Of a stretch of 64,000 bases of DNA, positions 33,973-43,216 are shown piece by piece. Under the pieces are notes generated by a model. The model ran no database searches, had not been told where the DNA came from, and saw only the letters and a list, made by a program, of their open reading frames with translations. Position numbers and translations under genes: made by a program. Numbering within the stretch: position 1 is the stretch's first letter; each line of letters opens with the position of its first letter. The stretch is from Planctomycetota bacterium (GTDB lineage: Bacteria > Planctomycetota > B15-G4 > SIAN01), in contig JAEUIC010000014.1 in NCBI GenBank assembly GCA_016795285.1, forward strand, positions 43,715-107,714, in the 5' to 3' direction.

Positions 33973-35893
33973 GCATGAATCCGAGGATGGCGTCGCGCAC
34001 GCCGGTGGCGTTCAACCCCAGCTCGGCGAGCAGCTCGGCGCGCGCGCCGTGCTCGATGAAGCGATCGGGGATCCCGAGGCAGCGGACACGGGCGTGCACT
34101 CCGTCGAGCCGCGACGCCAGCTCGAGCAGCGCCGAGCCGAACCCGCCGGCGATCGCCCCCTCCTCGAGGGTCACCACCAGCCGGTGGTCGGCGAGGAGCC
34201 GCCCGAAGAGCTGCTCGTCGAGCGGGCGCGCGAAGCGGGCGTTGACGACGGTGCAGCGCTGGCCGGTCGCCTCGAGCAGTTGCGCCGCCTCGAGCGCCGT
34301 CTCGCTCATCACGCCGTAGCCGACCAGCGCGATCTCCTCGCCCTCGCGGACCACCTCGGCGCGCCCGAGCTCGATCGGCGCGATGGCGCGGCCGGGCGCG
34401 CTGGTGGCCGCCTTCGGGTAGCGCAGCGCGATCGGTCCGTCGTGGCGCAGCGCGAAGCGGACCATCGCCTCGAGCTCGGCGCCGTCGCGCGGCGCGAGCA
34501 GCACCACGCCCGGGATCGTGCGCAGGTAGGCGATGTCGAACAGGCCGTGGTGGGTCTGGCCGTCGTCGCCGGCGAGGCCGCCGTGCGACATCATCAGCAC
34601 CACCGGGTTGCGCTGCAGCGCGACCTCGTGGAAGACCTGGTCGAAGCCGCGCTGCATGAAGGTCGAGTAGATGGCGCAGACCGGCTTGCGACCGCCGATC
34701 GTGAGGCCCGACGCGAAGGCGACGCCGTGCTGCTCGGCGATGCCGACGTTGAAGAAGCGGTCGGGGTAGCGCTCGGAGAAGGTGCGCAGCCCCGTGCCGT
34801 CGGGCATGCCGGCGGTGATCGCGCAGATGCGCGGATCGGCGGCCGCCTCGGCGAGCAGCGTGTCGGTGAAGACGCGCGAGAACTCGACCTTCGCGGCCGC
34901 ACCCGGCTTCTTCGCGGCCGGCGGCGCCTCGACGTCGACCTTGTCGACCTTGCAGGCGGAGTCGCACTCGAGGATGAAGGAGTCGCCCGGCTTCGCGCCG
35001 TGCAGCGCGAGCGGATCCTCCTCGCACCCCTTCACCCCCTTGCCCTTCACGGTCAGCACGTGCAGCAGCTTCACGCCCGGCTGCTCGTGCATCGCCTGCA
35101 GCACTTCGACCATGCCGCCGAGGTCGTGGCCGTCGTAGATGCCGAAGTAGCGGAAGCCCAGCGCGTCCATGATCTTGCCGGGCGCGATGACGTGGCGCAG
35201 GTGGTCGGCGAGTTCGTGCACCGACTTCTCGACCCCCTTGCCGATGCCGGGGATGCGCGCCACCAGTTCCTCGAGCTTCTCCATGGCGTGCTTCGCGCCG
35301 CTGTAGAGCTTGGAGAGGCGCACCTTCGAGAGCACTCGCGACAGCGCGCCGACCGTGCGGCCGATCGACTGCTCGTTGTCGTTCAGGATGATCAGCAGGT
35401 CGCGATCGAGGTGGCCGGCGCTGTTCAGCGCTTCGAGCGACATCCCCGACACGATGCTGGCGTCGCCCACCACCGCGACGGTCTTCTTCTTCGCGCCCGC
35501 GAGCGCATCGCCGAGGCAGGCGCCGAGCGCCATCGAGATCGCGGTGCCGGCGTGGCCCGAGGTCATCAGGTCGTAGGGCGACTCGTCCTTGTTCGGGAAG
35601 CCCGACAGCCCGCCCTTCTGGCGCAGCGTGGCGAAGCGGTCGAAGCGGCCGGTCAGCAGCTTGTGCGGGTAGCACTGGTGGCCGGTGTCGAGGAAGAGGC
35701 GATCGGTCGGGAAGTCGTAGACGCGATGGAGCGCCACGGTCAGCTCGACGACGCCCATCGACGAGCCGAGGTGGCCGCCGTTCTTGGTGACCGTCGCGAG
35801 GATCTTGCGGCGGATCTCGTTGCAGAGCTCCGGCAGTTGCGCGGCCGGCAGCTGCTTGACGTCGCTCGAGGCACGGAGCTGTTCGAGGATCAT
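33938..35893 (-). CDS. dxs: 1-deoxy-D-xylulose-5-phosphate synthase
   Basis: This 651-residue TPP enzyme makes DXP from pyruvate and glyceraldehyde-3-phosphate for the MEP isoprenoid pathway. It shows DTGHQCYPHKLLTGR, a TPP motif GDAS...NDN (143-146, 171-173), catalytic Glu387 in GIAEQHGVAF, and GDDGQTHHG. Two usual features differ: GDG is GDA, and the DRAG segment before the GxDGxTH motif reads SHGG (436-439). There is an Ala/Pro/Lys linker at about 324-335. It follows ispA by 20 nt. Confidence 0.93.
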   Translation of the reverse strand: MILEQLRASSDVKQLPAAQLPELCNEIRRKILATVTKNGGHLGSSMGVVELTVALHRVYDFPTDRLFLDTGHQCYPHKLLTGRFDRFATLRQKGGLSGFPNKDESPYDLMTSGHAGTAISMALGACLGDALAGAKKKTVAVVGDASIVSGMSLEALNSAGHLDRDLLIILNDNEQSIGRTVGALSRVLSKVRLSKLYSGAKHAMEKLEELVARIPGIGKGVEKSVHELADHLRHVIAPGKIMDALGFRYFGIYDGHDLGGMVEVLQAMHEQPGVKLLHVLTVKGKGVKGCEEDPLALHGAKPGDSFILECDSACKVDKVDVEAPPAAKKPGAAAKVEFSRVFTDTLLAEAAADPRICAITAGMPDGTGLRTFSERYPDRFFNVGIAEQHGVAFASGLTIGGRKPVCAIYSTFMQRGFDQVFHEVALQRNPVVLMMSHGGLAGDDGQTHHGLFDIAYLRTIPGVVLLAPRDGAELEAMVRFALRHDGPIALRYPKAATSAPGRAIAPIELGRAEVVREGEEIALVGYGVMSETALEAAQLLEATGQRCTVVNARFARPLDEQLFGRLLADHRLVVTLEEGAIAGGFGSALLELASRLDGVHARVRCLGIPDRFIEHGARAELLAELGLNATGVRDAILGFMRETALFGTAAG

Positions 35894-35913
35894 GAAGGGT
35901 CCAGTGAGAGGGT

Positions 35914-36855
35914 CTACGCGAGCCGTTCCTGCAACCCGAGCGCGAGCTGGGCGAGCTCCGCGGGCTGCGGGAACGCTTCCGCTTCCTGGCGAGCACGCGC
36001 GGTCAGCTCCGCGGCGCGGCGGCGGGCCGCCGCTTCGCCGAGGGCGGCAGGATAGGTGAGCTTCCCCCGCTCGTCATCCTTGCCGACCGGCTTGCCCGTG
36101 CGGCTCGGGTCGCCGCTCTTGCCGAGCAGGTCGTCGACCACCTGGAAGGCGAGCCCGAGCGTCTCGCCGAACCGGCCGGCGGCCGCCACCAGCTCCGGCG
36201 CCGCCCCGGCGCAGCGCGCGCCGAGCGTCGCCGCCGCCCGGAACATCGCCGCCGTCTTGCGCAGGTGGATCCAGCGGACGCGCTCCTCGGTCGGCTGCTG
36301 CCCCTCGCCGAGCAGGTCGCCCGCCTGGCCGTTCACCATGCCGGCCACGCCCGCCGCGTGGGCCAGCTCGCGGACCGCTTCCGGCACGATCGCGCGGTCG
36401 CAACCGAGCGCGACCACCTCGAACGCCCGGGTCAGCAGCGCGTCGCCGGCGAGGATCGCGATGGCGTCGCCGTAGACCTTGTGGCAGGTCGGCCGGCCGC
36501 GCCGGAAATCGTCGTCGTCCATCGCCGGCAGGTCGTCATGGACGAGCGAGTAGCAGTGGACCAGCTCGAGCGCCGCGCCGGCGGCGAGCGCCGCCTCGAC
36601 CCGCCCGCCGCAGGCGTGCGCGACCAGCAGCGTCACCACCGGCCGCAGCCGCTTGCCGCCGCCGAGCACCGCGTACTCGCAGGCCGCCTGCAACTGCGGG
36701 ACGATCTCCTCGCCGGCCGGCAGCAGCCAGTGGCGCAGCGCCGCCTCGACCTGCTCGCGCAGCTCGGCGAGCCGCCGCTCGAGCGACTGCGCCGCCGCCG
36801 TCGCCGTTCCCTGGCCCGTGCTCCGGGTCGCTCCGCGCGCCGCTTCCGGCTCCAT
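35914..36855 (-). CDS. ispA: Polyprenyl (geranyl/farnesyl) diphosphate synthase
   Basis: This 313-residue trans-prenyltransferase has the first aspartate-rich motif DDLPAMDDDD (107-116), GGGKRLRP at 65-72, and the second motif FQVVDDLLGKSGDPSRTGKP. The position of the residues before the first motif (HCYSLVHDD) fits short products (C15). It lies between rny (9 nt) and dxs (20 nt) and supplies chains made from MEP-pathway precursors. Confidence 0.92.
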   Translation of the reverse strand: MEPEAARGATRSTGQGTATAAAQSLERRLAELREQVEAALRHWLLPAGEEIVPQLQAACEYAVLGGGKRLRPVVTLLVAHACGGRVEAALAAGAALELVHCYSLVHDDLPAMDDDDFRRGRPTCHKVYGDAIAILAGDALLTRAFEVVALGCDRAIVPEAVRELAHAAGVAGMVNGQAGDLLGEGQQPTEERVRWIHLRKTAAMFRAAATLGARCAGAAPELVAAAGRFGETLGLAFQVVDDLLGKSGDPSRTGKPVGKDDERGKLTYPAALGEAAARRRAAELTARARQEAEAFPQPAELAQLALGLQERLA

Positions 36856-36864
36856 CGATGCCGC

Positions 36865-38571
36865 TCAGCGCGCGACCTCGGTCACCTTCCGCTCGCGGAT
36901 GAGGGTGACCTTGATCTCGCCGGGGTAGGTGAGCTCGTCCTCGATCTTCTTCGCGATGCTGCGCGCCGTGAGCAGCGCCATGTTGTCGTCCATCTTGTCG
37001 GCGTCGACCAGCACGCGCAGCTCGCGCCCCGCCTGCACCGCGTAGGCCGACGCGACGCCGTCGAACGAGGTCGCCGTCGCCTCGAGCTTCTCGAGCCGCT
37101 CGATGTACTGCTCGACCGAGTCGCGCCGCGCGCCCGGCCGGCCGGCCGAGATCGCGTCCCCGACCTGCGTGAGGACCGCGTAGGTCGTCTCGTAGGGCAT
37201 GTCCTCGTGGTGGGCGCCGATCGCGTTCCAGATGAGGCGCTGCTCGTCGAAGCGGCGCGCCTGCTCGGCGCCGAGCACCGCGTGGCTGCCGTCGAGCTCG
37301 TGCGTCAGCGCCTTGCCGATGTCGTGCATCAGTCCGCACCGCTTGCCGATCAGCGGGTCCAACTTCAGCTCGGCGCAGATCGAGCTCATGATGTGCGCGA
37401 TCTCGATCGAGTGCTCGAGCACGTTCTGGCCGTACGAGGTGCGGTACTTCAGGCGCCCGACCAGGAACTGGATCTGCGGGTGGACCTTCTGCAGCCCGAG
37501 GTCGGCGCACGCCTTCTTGCCGGTCTGGCGGATGTCCTCGTCGATCCCCTTCTTCTCCGCCTCGATCAGCTCCTCGATCCGGGCCGGATGGATGCGGCCG
37601 TCGCCGATCAGCTTCTCGAGCGCGCGGCGCGCCGTCTCGCGGCGGACCGCGTCGAAGCAGCTGATCACGATCACGCCCGGCGTGTCGTCGACGATGACGT
37701 CGACTCCGGTCGCCTTCTCGATCGCGCGGATGTTGCGGCCTTCGCGGCCGATGATCTTGCCCTTCATGTCGTCGCTCGGCAGGTCGATCACCGAGGTCAC
37801 CGTGTCGGAGACGTAGCGCACGGCGCAGCGCTGGATCGCGGTGCCGACGATGCGCTGCGCGATCTCCTCGGCGCGGTCCTTCTTCTCCTCTTCCTTCTTC
37901 GCGAGGTAGGCGGCGAGGTCGCCTTGGCACGCCTCCTCGAACTTCTTCATGACGATGTCGCGCGCCTCGGGAGCGGTGAGCTGCGCGATCTGCAGGAGCT
38001 TGCTCTCCTCTTCGGCGAGCTTCGCCTTCAGCTGCTCGTCCTTCTCCTTGACGGCGACGTTCTGCTGCTCGAGCTTGGTGCGCTCCTGCTCGATCTCCTT
38101 CTCGCGCACCTCGATCTTCTGCTTCTCGGCCTGCGTCTCGGCCTCGCGCCGCGCGAGCTTGCGCTCGGCGTCGAGGACCTTCTCGTGGTGCGCCTTGGCC
38201 TCGGCGGCGATCTCCGCCTCGACCCGCTGGCGCCGCTCGCGCAGCTCCGCATCAGCTCGCTGGCGAGCCGCGTGCGCGGCCTGCTCCGCCTGGTTGCGCG
38301 CCTGCTCGGCCTGGTTGCGCGCCTGCTCGACCTGCTGGCGCGACTGCTCGGCCTGCTGGCGGATGCGCTCCGCTTGCGCCTCGGCATCGGCGCGCACGCG
38401 GCGCGCTTCCGCTTGCGCCTTCTCGAGCTCCTCGTGGCTCGCCGGCACGTGGACGATCTGCGGAGGCGGTGCCACGACGGGCGCAGCGGGGCCCGACTTC
38501 TTGCGCCCCAGGACGAATGCGACGGCCGCGGCGGCCACGCCGCCGATGCCGATCAGGATCTCGGTCAACAA
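36865..38571 (-). CDS. rny: Ribonuclease Y
   Basis: This 568-residue membrane-anchored endoribonuclease has an N-terminal helix (LTEILIGIGGVAAAAVAFVL), then a long coiled coil with QAEQARNQ-type repeats. A KH domain (KGKIIGREGRNIRAIE) and an HD domain (HSIEIAHIMSS; LMHDIGKALTHE) follow. It initiates mRNA decay at the inner membrane. No ATG precedes the anchor helix; GGGAGGG sits about 6-7 nt before a TTG at 38571 (a second TTG follows), so TTG is taken as the start. Confidence 0.92.
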   Translation of the reverse strand: MLTEILIGIGGVAAAAVAFVLGRKKSGPAAPVVAPPPQIVHVPASHEELEKAQAEARRVRADAEAQAERIRQQAEQSRQQVEQARNQAEQARNQAEQAAHAARQRADAELRERRQRVEAEIAAEAKAHHEKVLDAERKLARREAETQAEKQKIEVREKEIEQERTKLEQQNVAVKEKDEQLKAKLAEEESKLLQIAQLTAPEARDIVMKKFEEACQGDLAAYLAKKEEEKKDRAEEIAQRIVGTAIQRCAVRYVSDTVTSVIDLPSDDMKGKIIGREGRNIRAIEKATGVDVIVDDTPGVIVISCFDAVRRETARRALEKLIGDGRIHPARIEELIEAEKKGIDEDIRQTGKKACADLGLQKVHPQIQFLVGRLKYRTSYGQNVLEHSIEIAHIMSSICAELKLDPLIGKRCGLMHDIGKALTHELDGSHAVLGAEQARRFDEQRLIWNAIGAHHEDMPYETTYAVLTQVGDAISAGRPGARRDSVEQYIERLEKLEATATSFDGVASAYAVQAGRELRVLVDADKMDDNMALLTARSIAKKIEDELTYPGEIKVTLIRERKVTEVAR

Positions 38572-38926
38572 GACGTTCCCTCCCGACGGCGCACAGGGCG
38601 CCACCCCTCCGGCAGCGCACGCGCTCGACGCGTCGCCGCCCCCCCGATGGCGCAGCGCGCGCCCTGGCAGTGCCGGCGACGACTCGCTCGAAAGGCCTCG
38701 CCGCGCATGCTCCGCGGCCCGTCCGGCGCGTACTGCCCACGAACGACGACTCGCCCGGCGCCTGGAGCGACGGGCGAGCGATCCGCTCTTCGCGAGTCGT
38801 TGCGTCGCCTCCGAGGTCCGGACGCGACGTCGCAACGATAGTTCTCGAGAGCACTTGGGCCAAGTGGCGAGGCGCCGGACCGGCCGCGAACGCGCATGCG
38901 ATCGAGCCGCCGATCGGGCGCGGGAC
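38572..38926. other. 355-nt spacer upstream of rny, no gene seen
   Basis: No credible gene on either strand. It holds the rny leader and the 3' region of the 38927-40183 gene. An inverted repeat TCGTTGCG/CGCAACGA (38797-38804, 38831-38838) and a short palindrome CACTTGGGCCAAGTG (38852-38866) could form a terminator or a structured leader. Confidence 0.5.
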
Positions 38927-40183
38927 TCACGATCCGGTGGCGCGTCGCACCGCCGGAACCCCCTTCCAATGCTCGGGCGTGAGGTCGCGCAGCGGCACCC
39001 GCAGCCGGCCGCGGAAGAGCGGCCGTTTCAGCCCCTCCTCCACCATCTCGCCCCCCTCGCAGCAGAGTTCCGCATAACGGTTGCCGAGGTCGACCTCGAA
39101 CCAGGCGAGATCGGCCAGCACCGTCTGGGTGGCGTTGCCGCTCGAGTCGAAGGCGAGGTCGACGATCGCCTTGGTGAGCGCGCCGTCCTGCAGCTCGCCC
39201 GCGGAGCGCACGCGCAGCACCACCCCCTTCTCCAGCGCGAGCGCGCGATTGATCAGCGCCACGGCCGAGTCGCCGTTGGTGACGCGCGCCGCGTCCGCCG
39301 CCTCGCCGCCGAGCGCGAAGAGGCTCCGCAGCGGCGCCGGCACCAGATCGACCGGCAGCACGCCCGGCACCTCGATCCGATAGCGCTCCCCCTCGTAGGC
39401 GACCTCGACGCCGCGCTCGACGCCGTGCGCCCCCTCGGCCAGCAACGCGGCGATGCCGGTGATCGGATCGCGTTCGAGCTTGAGCGACTCGGCGATCAGC
39501 GAGCCGATCGCCGTCCCGCGCGCCCCCCGCTCGGCGAGCACCACGTCGGTCAGCCGATGGCCGTCTTCGTCGACGGTCGCGGCGATCAGCCGCCAGCCAT
39601 CGACCCCCGCGTCATCGAGCAGCCCGTTGAAGGCGACGAGCACCGCCGCCGCCCGCTCCTCGGCCGCGCGCTCGCGCTCCGCCTCCGTCGTCGGCGCCGG
39701 CGCCACGGGAGCGCTCGGCGGGTCCGATTCGGGCGTCTCGCTCGCTTCGGAGATGACCAGCGGAGCCGGTGCGATCGCCCCGAGCGCCGCGCTCATCCGG
39801 TCGGCACGCTCGATGGCGCGCGCCATGGTCGACTCGTCGACGCCGGTGCGCCGCCGCGCGACCGCGCTCCCTTCGTCGACCGGCTTGCCCGCGAGCGAAG
39901 TGCCGCCCGCCGCGCCGTCGCGACCGAGCAGCGGGCGCGCCGCAGCACCGTCCTGTGCCCCCTGCGGCGATGGGGGCGCCGCCGCCGGCGCGAGCCGCGC
40001 CTCGGCCGCAGCGAGGCGATCGAGCGCCGCCACCAGCGCGCGCTGCAGCTCGGGCGACTCCTCGCGCCCGCGCGCGCCGTCGCGCGCCAGCCAGACCGCG
40101 GCGCCGCCGATCAGCAGGCCGACGGCGAACGGCAACCAGCTGCCGCGCCCGCCGCCGTCACTTGCCACCCGTTCCATCGCCAT
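38927..40183 (-). CDS. Membrane-anchored protein of unknown function
   Basis: This 418-residue protein has one N-terminal transmembrane helix (WLPFAVGLLIGGAAVWLARDG). An Ala/Pro-rich low-complexity region lies up to about residue 160, then an alpha/beta region of about 240 residues without a recognised motif. Likely an extracytoplasmic soluble domain on a tether. ATG at 40183 follows GAGGAG and overlaps the end of the upstream gene by 26 nt, so the two are coupled. Confidence 0.6.
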   Translation of the reverse strand: MAMERVASDGGGRGSWLPFAVGLLIGGAAVWLARDGARGREESPELQRALVAALDRLAAAEARLAPAAAPPSPQGAQDGAAARPLLGRDGAAGGTSLAGKPVDEGSAVARRRTGVDESTMARAIERADRMSAALGAIAPAPLVISEASETPESDPPSAPVAPAPTTEAERERAAEERAAAVLVAFNGLLDDAGVDGWRLIAATVDEDGHRLTDVVLAERGARGTAIGSLIAESLKLERDPITGIAALLAEGAHGVERGVEVAYEGERYRIEVPGVLPVDLVPAPLRSLFALGGEAADAARVTNGDSAVALINRALALEKGVVLRVRSAGELQDGALTKAIVDLAFDSSGNATQTVLADLAWFEVDLGNRYAELCCEGGEMVEEGLKRPLFRGRLRVPLRDLTPEHWKGVPAVRRATGS

Positions 40184-41591
40184 CGTCGCGCCGCTCCTCG
40201 GGCTTGGTCGGTTCGCCAGACGTGGAAGGGTCGGTCGCCTCGCCCGGATTCGCCGCCGCGCTCCGTGCCCCGTTCGCCGCCGCGCCGATCAGCCGCTCGA
40301 ACGCCGCTTGCGACGGCTGCGAGCGGAACTCGTCCCAGCGCACCGCACCGACGCTCGCGCGCACCAAGGGGATCCGCGCGGTGCCGTCGCTTCGACTCCC
40401 GTCCACCAGCGCGAGCTGCGTCACCGTGCCGAGCTCGATCTCGCCGGGCAGCACCACCAGCAGCCGGATCAACTGACCGCGCTTCAAGCTCGGCAACCCC
40501 GCCGCCCCGAGCTGTGCACCGAGCACGCTCGCGTCGGCGCGGTTCGCCACTTCGCGCAGCACGTCGGACGGCGCGAGCGATCGGAAACTTCCCGTCGCCG
40601 CGACCCCTTCGAGGGCGAGCGCGCCGCTCGGCGCGACGGTGGCCGGCTCATCGAAACGGAACAAGGTGAGCGCGACGCAGCGGCGCGGCGCCGCCGCGCT
40701 GGTCTCCCGCTGCACCTGCTCCTGCAGGCGCCGGTCGCGCCCTTGCGCCGCGTGGTAGGGCGCCACGACCGCGAGCGTCTGCGGATCGCACCAGCCGTGG
40801 AAGAGCGGCAGCTCCCCCTCCGTGCGCGACTCCGCCTGTTCGCCGCGCGTGGTGAAGCGGTCGCTCGGCTCGGCGCAACCGTGCAGTGCCAGCGCGCTGG
40901 TCGCCGCCAGCAGCACGAGGCCGGCGCTGCTGGTCGGGCCCGACGGCCGCTCGCGCTGGCGCGCGGCATCGTCGAGGCGGAGCAGCTTCGGCGGCGCCGT
41001 CGGATCGGCGGCGGGCGCGGCGGCGGGCGCGGACGCGTCCGCCGCCTCGTCGTGCGCCGGCTCGGGCAGGATCTCGCCGGCCACCGGATGGAGCGTCTGC
41101 GCTTCGACCTTGGCGGCCCGTCGCGTGCAGAACCAGAGCGTGAGCGGATAGCTGATCACCGCGAGGATCACGGCGACCGGCAGCGAACCGAGGAAGAGCG
41201 GGAAGCCGACGTCGCCGGCGAGGTGGGCGACGCGCTCCCAGTAGCCCGGGTACTTCGCCGAGACCGCCTCCCAGTGGCGCCAGAAGTCGCCGCTGCTGCC
41301 GATCGCGTCCATGTCGAGCAGCCATGCGCCGACGCGGTACTCGAAGTAGTAGATCGGCGGCACGGTGACCGGGTTGGTGAGCCACGCCATCGCCACGGCG
41401 AGCGGCTGGTTCACGCCGAACAGCGTGGCGAGGCCGAAGGCGATCGGCATCTGGATGCCGACGGTCGGCGTGAAGGCGATGAAGACGCCGAGCGCGACCC
41501 CGCCCGCCTTCGAGCGCGGCGTGTCGACGACGAAGAGGAGCGGACGGATCAGCCGCTCGTAGCAGATCCGCTTCAGGCGTTGCCAGGCCAA
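40158..41591 (-). CDS. DUF2062 membrane protein fused to a lipoprotein-like second half
   Basis: This 477-residue protein has residues 1-150 of DUF2062 type (TPRSKAGGVALGVFIAFTP, LFGVNQPLAVAMAWLTNP, YYFEYRVGAWLL). It then has an Ala/Pro linker and, near residue 220, a hydrophobic stretch ending LALHGCAEPSD that looks like a lipobox. The rest is a soluble region of 230 residues with no known motif. Either a real fusion or two genes whose boundary was lost; no frameshift is visible. Confidence 0.65.
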   Translation of the reverse strand: MAWQRLKRICYERLIRPLLFVVDTPRSKAGGVALGVFIAFTPTVGIQMPIAFGLATLFGVNQPLAVAMAWLTNPVTVPPIYYFEYRVGAWLLDMDAIGSSGDFWRHWEAVSAKYPGYWERVAHLAGDVGFPLFLGSLPVAVILAVISYPLTLWFCTRRAAKVEAQTLHPVAGEILPEPAHDEAADASAPAAAPAADPTAPPKLLRLDDAARQRERPSGPTSSAGLVLLAATSALALHGCAEPSDRFTTRGEQAESRTEGELPLFHGWCDPQTLAVVAPYHAAQGRDRRLQEQVQRETSAAAPRRCVALTLFRFDEPATVAPSGALALEGVAATGSFRSLAPSDVLREVANRADASVLGAQLGAAGLPSLKRGQLIRLLVVLPGEIELGTVTQLALVDGSRSDGTARIPLVRASVGAVRWDEFRSQPSQAAFERLIGAAANGARSAAANPGEATDPSTSGEPTKPEERRDDGDGTGGK

Positions 41592-41622
41592 CGGGCGCTC
41601 CGCGACGACCGACGACGACGGG

Positions 41623-42402
41623 TCAGGAGCCGCCGCCGGCGGCGTCGGGCCACTTCTTGTTCTTGTTGTCGTTGAACCACTTCTGGGCGGCCGGCGCGTC
41701 CTTGAACTCCTGGCCGGTCAGCTTCTGCAGCGCCCCCTGGAACGACTTCTGCACGATGTTGAGCCGCTCCTCGGCCATCCCCTTCTCCTTGTTGGAGGCC
41801 TGGGTGTTCGAGGCGGCCGAGGCGAACTGGGCGTAGTTCTTCACCAGCTCCTCGACGATCGGCTTGCGCGTCTTCTCGGGCAGCTCGGCGTAGTTGCCGA
41901 GCGCGTCGGCAGCGCCCGCCACCACGAGCGGCTCGTTGTGGACCAGGTAGTCGACCAGCGTCTTCACGTTGGCCGGGTTCTTGTGGAAGCCGAGCGAGCG
42001 CAGCGCCGACGCCAGCACGCCGCGCCGCTTGTCGACGTTGGCGCTCTTCAGCGACTTGAGCGTCGCCTTCTGCCCCGCCTCGCCCATGTTCGCGAACGCG
42101 GTGACCACCGACTCGTAGAGCTTGTCGTCGCCCTCCTCGCGGCGTGCGGAGAGGCACTTCTCGAGGGCGGCGATCGCCTTCTTCTTGTCCTCTTCGCCCA
42201 TGCCGGCGTAGGCCTGCGCGAGGCCGTCGACGACGCCGCTCGCCTGGTCGTCGCTCTTCTTCTTCACCAGCTCGGTGAGGCTCGCCACCCGGTCGTCGAC
42301 GGTGACCTGCGCGCGCGCCGTGGCGGCGGCGCTCGCGAACAGGCAGACGGCCAGCGCCGCACCGCTCCACCGCTTCATCGCTCGCTTCATCGCTCGCATC
42401 AT
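41623..42402 (-). CDS. Exported HEAT-like helical repeat protein
   Basis: This 259-residue protein has a signal peptide (cleavage near ATARA) and helical-pair repeats such as AIAALEKCLSARREEGD, LASALRSLGFHKNPANVKTL and VAGAADALGNYAELPEK, resembling HEAT/PBS lyase-like repeats. Probable periplasmic scaffold; function unknown. The start region has four in-frame ATGs within 25 nt from a GCGATGAAGC-type repeat; 42402 lies best behind AAAGGA. Confidence 0.65.
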   Translation of the reverse strand: MMRAMKRAMKRWSGAALAVCLFASAAATARAQVTVDDRVASLTELVKKKSDDQASGVVDGLAQAYAGMGEEDKKKAIAALEKCLSARREEGDDKLYESVVTAFANMGEAGQKATLKSLKSANVDKRRGVLASALRSLGFHKNPANVKTLVDYLVHNEPLVVAGAADALGNYAELPEKTRKPIVEELVKNYAQFASAASNTQASNKEKGMAEERLNIVQKSFQGALQKLTGQEFKDAPAAQKWFNDNKNKKWPDAAGGGS

Positions 42403-42455
42403 CGCTCGTTCCTTTTTGCGGCTCGCCCGAGCGGCCGCGACGGGCGCGGATCGTA

Positions 42456-43052
42456 TCACCCCCCGGGGAGGAGCGCCGAATGGAGGCGCGCCGCGCGGGC
42501 GCGCCCGGCAGCGGTGCCGATCGGTCGGCCGTCGCACTCCTCGACGACGGCGATGCCGACGCCGCTGCCGGTCAGCAACAGGGCGTCGCAGCGCAAGAGG
42601 TCGGCGGGCGTGAGCAGCCGCTCCACCACGAGGAGGCGCAGGTCGGGCGCGCCGGCGAGCAGCTCGGCGCGCACCACGCCCGGCACGAGGCCGGCGGAGA
42701 GCGGCGGGGTCAGCAGCTCGTCGCCGCGCGCAACGAAGAGGTTGCTGCGCGTCCCCTCGAGGAGCCCGCGCTCCTCGTCCCACACGAGCGTCTCCTCGAC
42801 GCCGGCGACGGCGAGCGCCGCGACCCAGCGGCGGTCGAGCTGCTTGTGGCGGCGCTCCTCGACCGGCTCGGCGCGCGGCGACGCCGCCAGCGCGACCCGC
42901 CAGCGCGTAGGAGCGGGCGGGAGCGGGCGACTCGACACCTCGACGCGCGGCACGCCGCCGCCTGGACGCGCGAGGAAGGCGACGCGGACCAGCGTCGGCA
43001 CCTCGGCGGCGGCGATCGCGGGGCCGATCACTTCGGCGAGGTCGGGAGGCAT
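42456..43052 (-). CDS. Class IV aminotransferase (PabC/IlvE-like), start uncertain
   Basis: The fold-type IV PLP features are LEGTRSNLFVARGDELLTPPL, GLVPGVVRAELL and LLLTGSGVGIAVVEE; the lysine is in ERRHKQLDRRW. It may act as aminodeoxychorismate lyase or a branched-chain aminotransferase. From ATG 43052 the product is 198 residues, short for the family. Upstream, the open frame continues with GLLETIRCVARAAPLLARHQ and ERLVASW, which looks like the missing N-terminus. The only start-like codon there is CTG at 43148; no ATG, GTG or TTG occurs before the in-frame TAG. Confidence 0.7.
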   Translation of the reverse strand: MPPDLAEVIGPAIAAAEVPTLVRVAFLARPGGGVPRVEVSSRPLPPAPTRWRVALAASPRAEPVEERRHKQLDRRWVAALAVAGVEETLVWDEERGLLEGTRSNLFVARGDELLTPPLSAGLVPGVVRAELLAGAPDLRLLVVERLLTPADLLRCDALLLTGSGVGIAVVEECDGRPIGTAAGRARAARLHSALLPGG

Positions 43053-43216
43053 GCCGCGGAACCAGCTCGACCACGAAGCGACCAGTCGCTCCTGATGGCG
43101 AGCGAGCAGCGGCGCCGCGCGGGCGACGCAGCGGATCGTCTCGAGCAGGCCGGGCGCATCGGAACGGACGACGGCACGCTCCGCATCGGATCGGACGGCG
43201 CGTCGAACCGCCTGGT

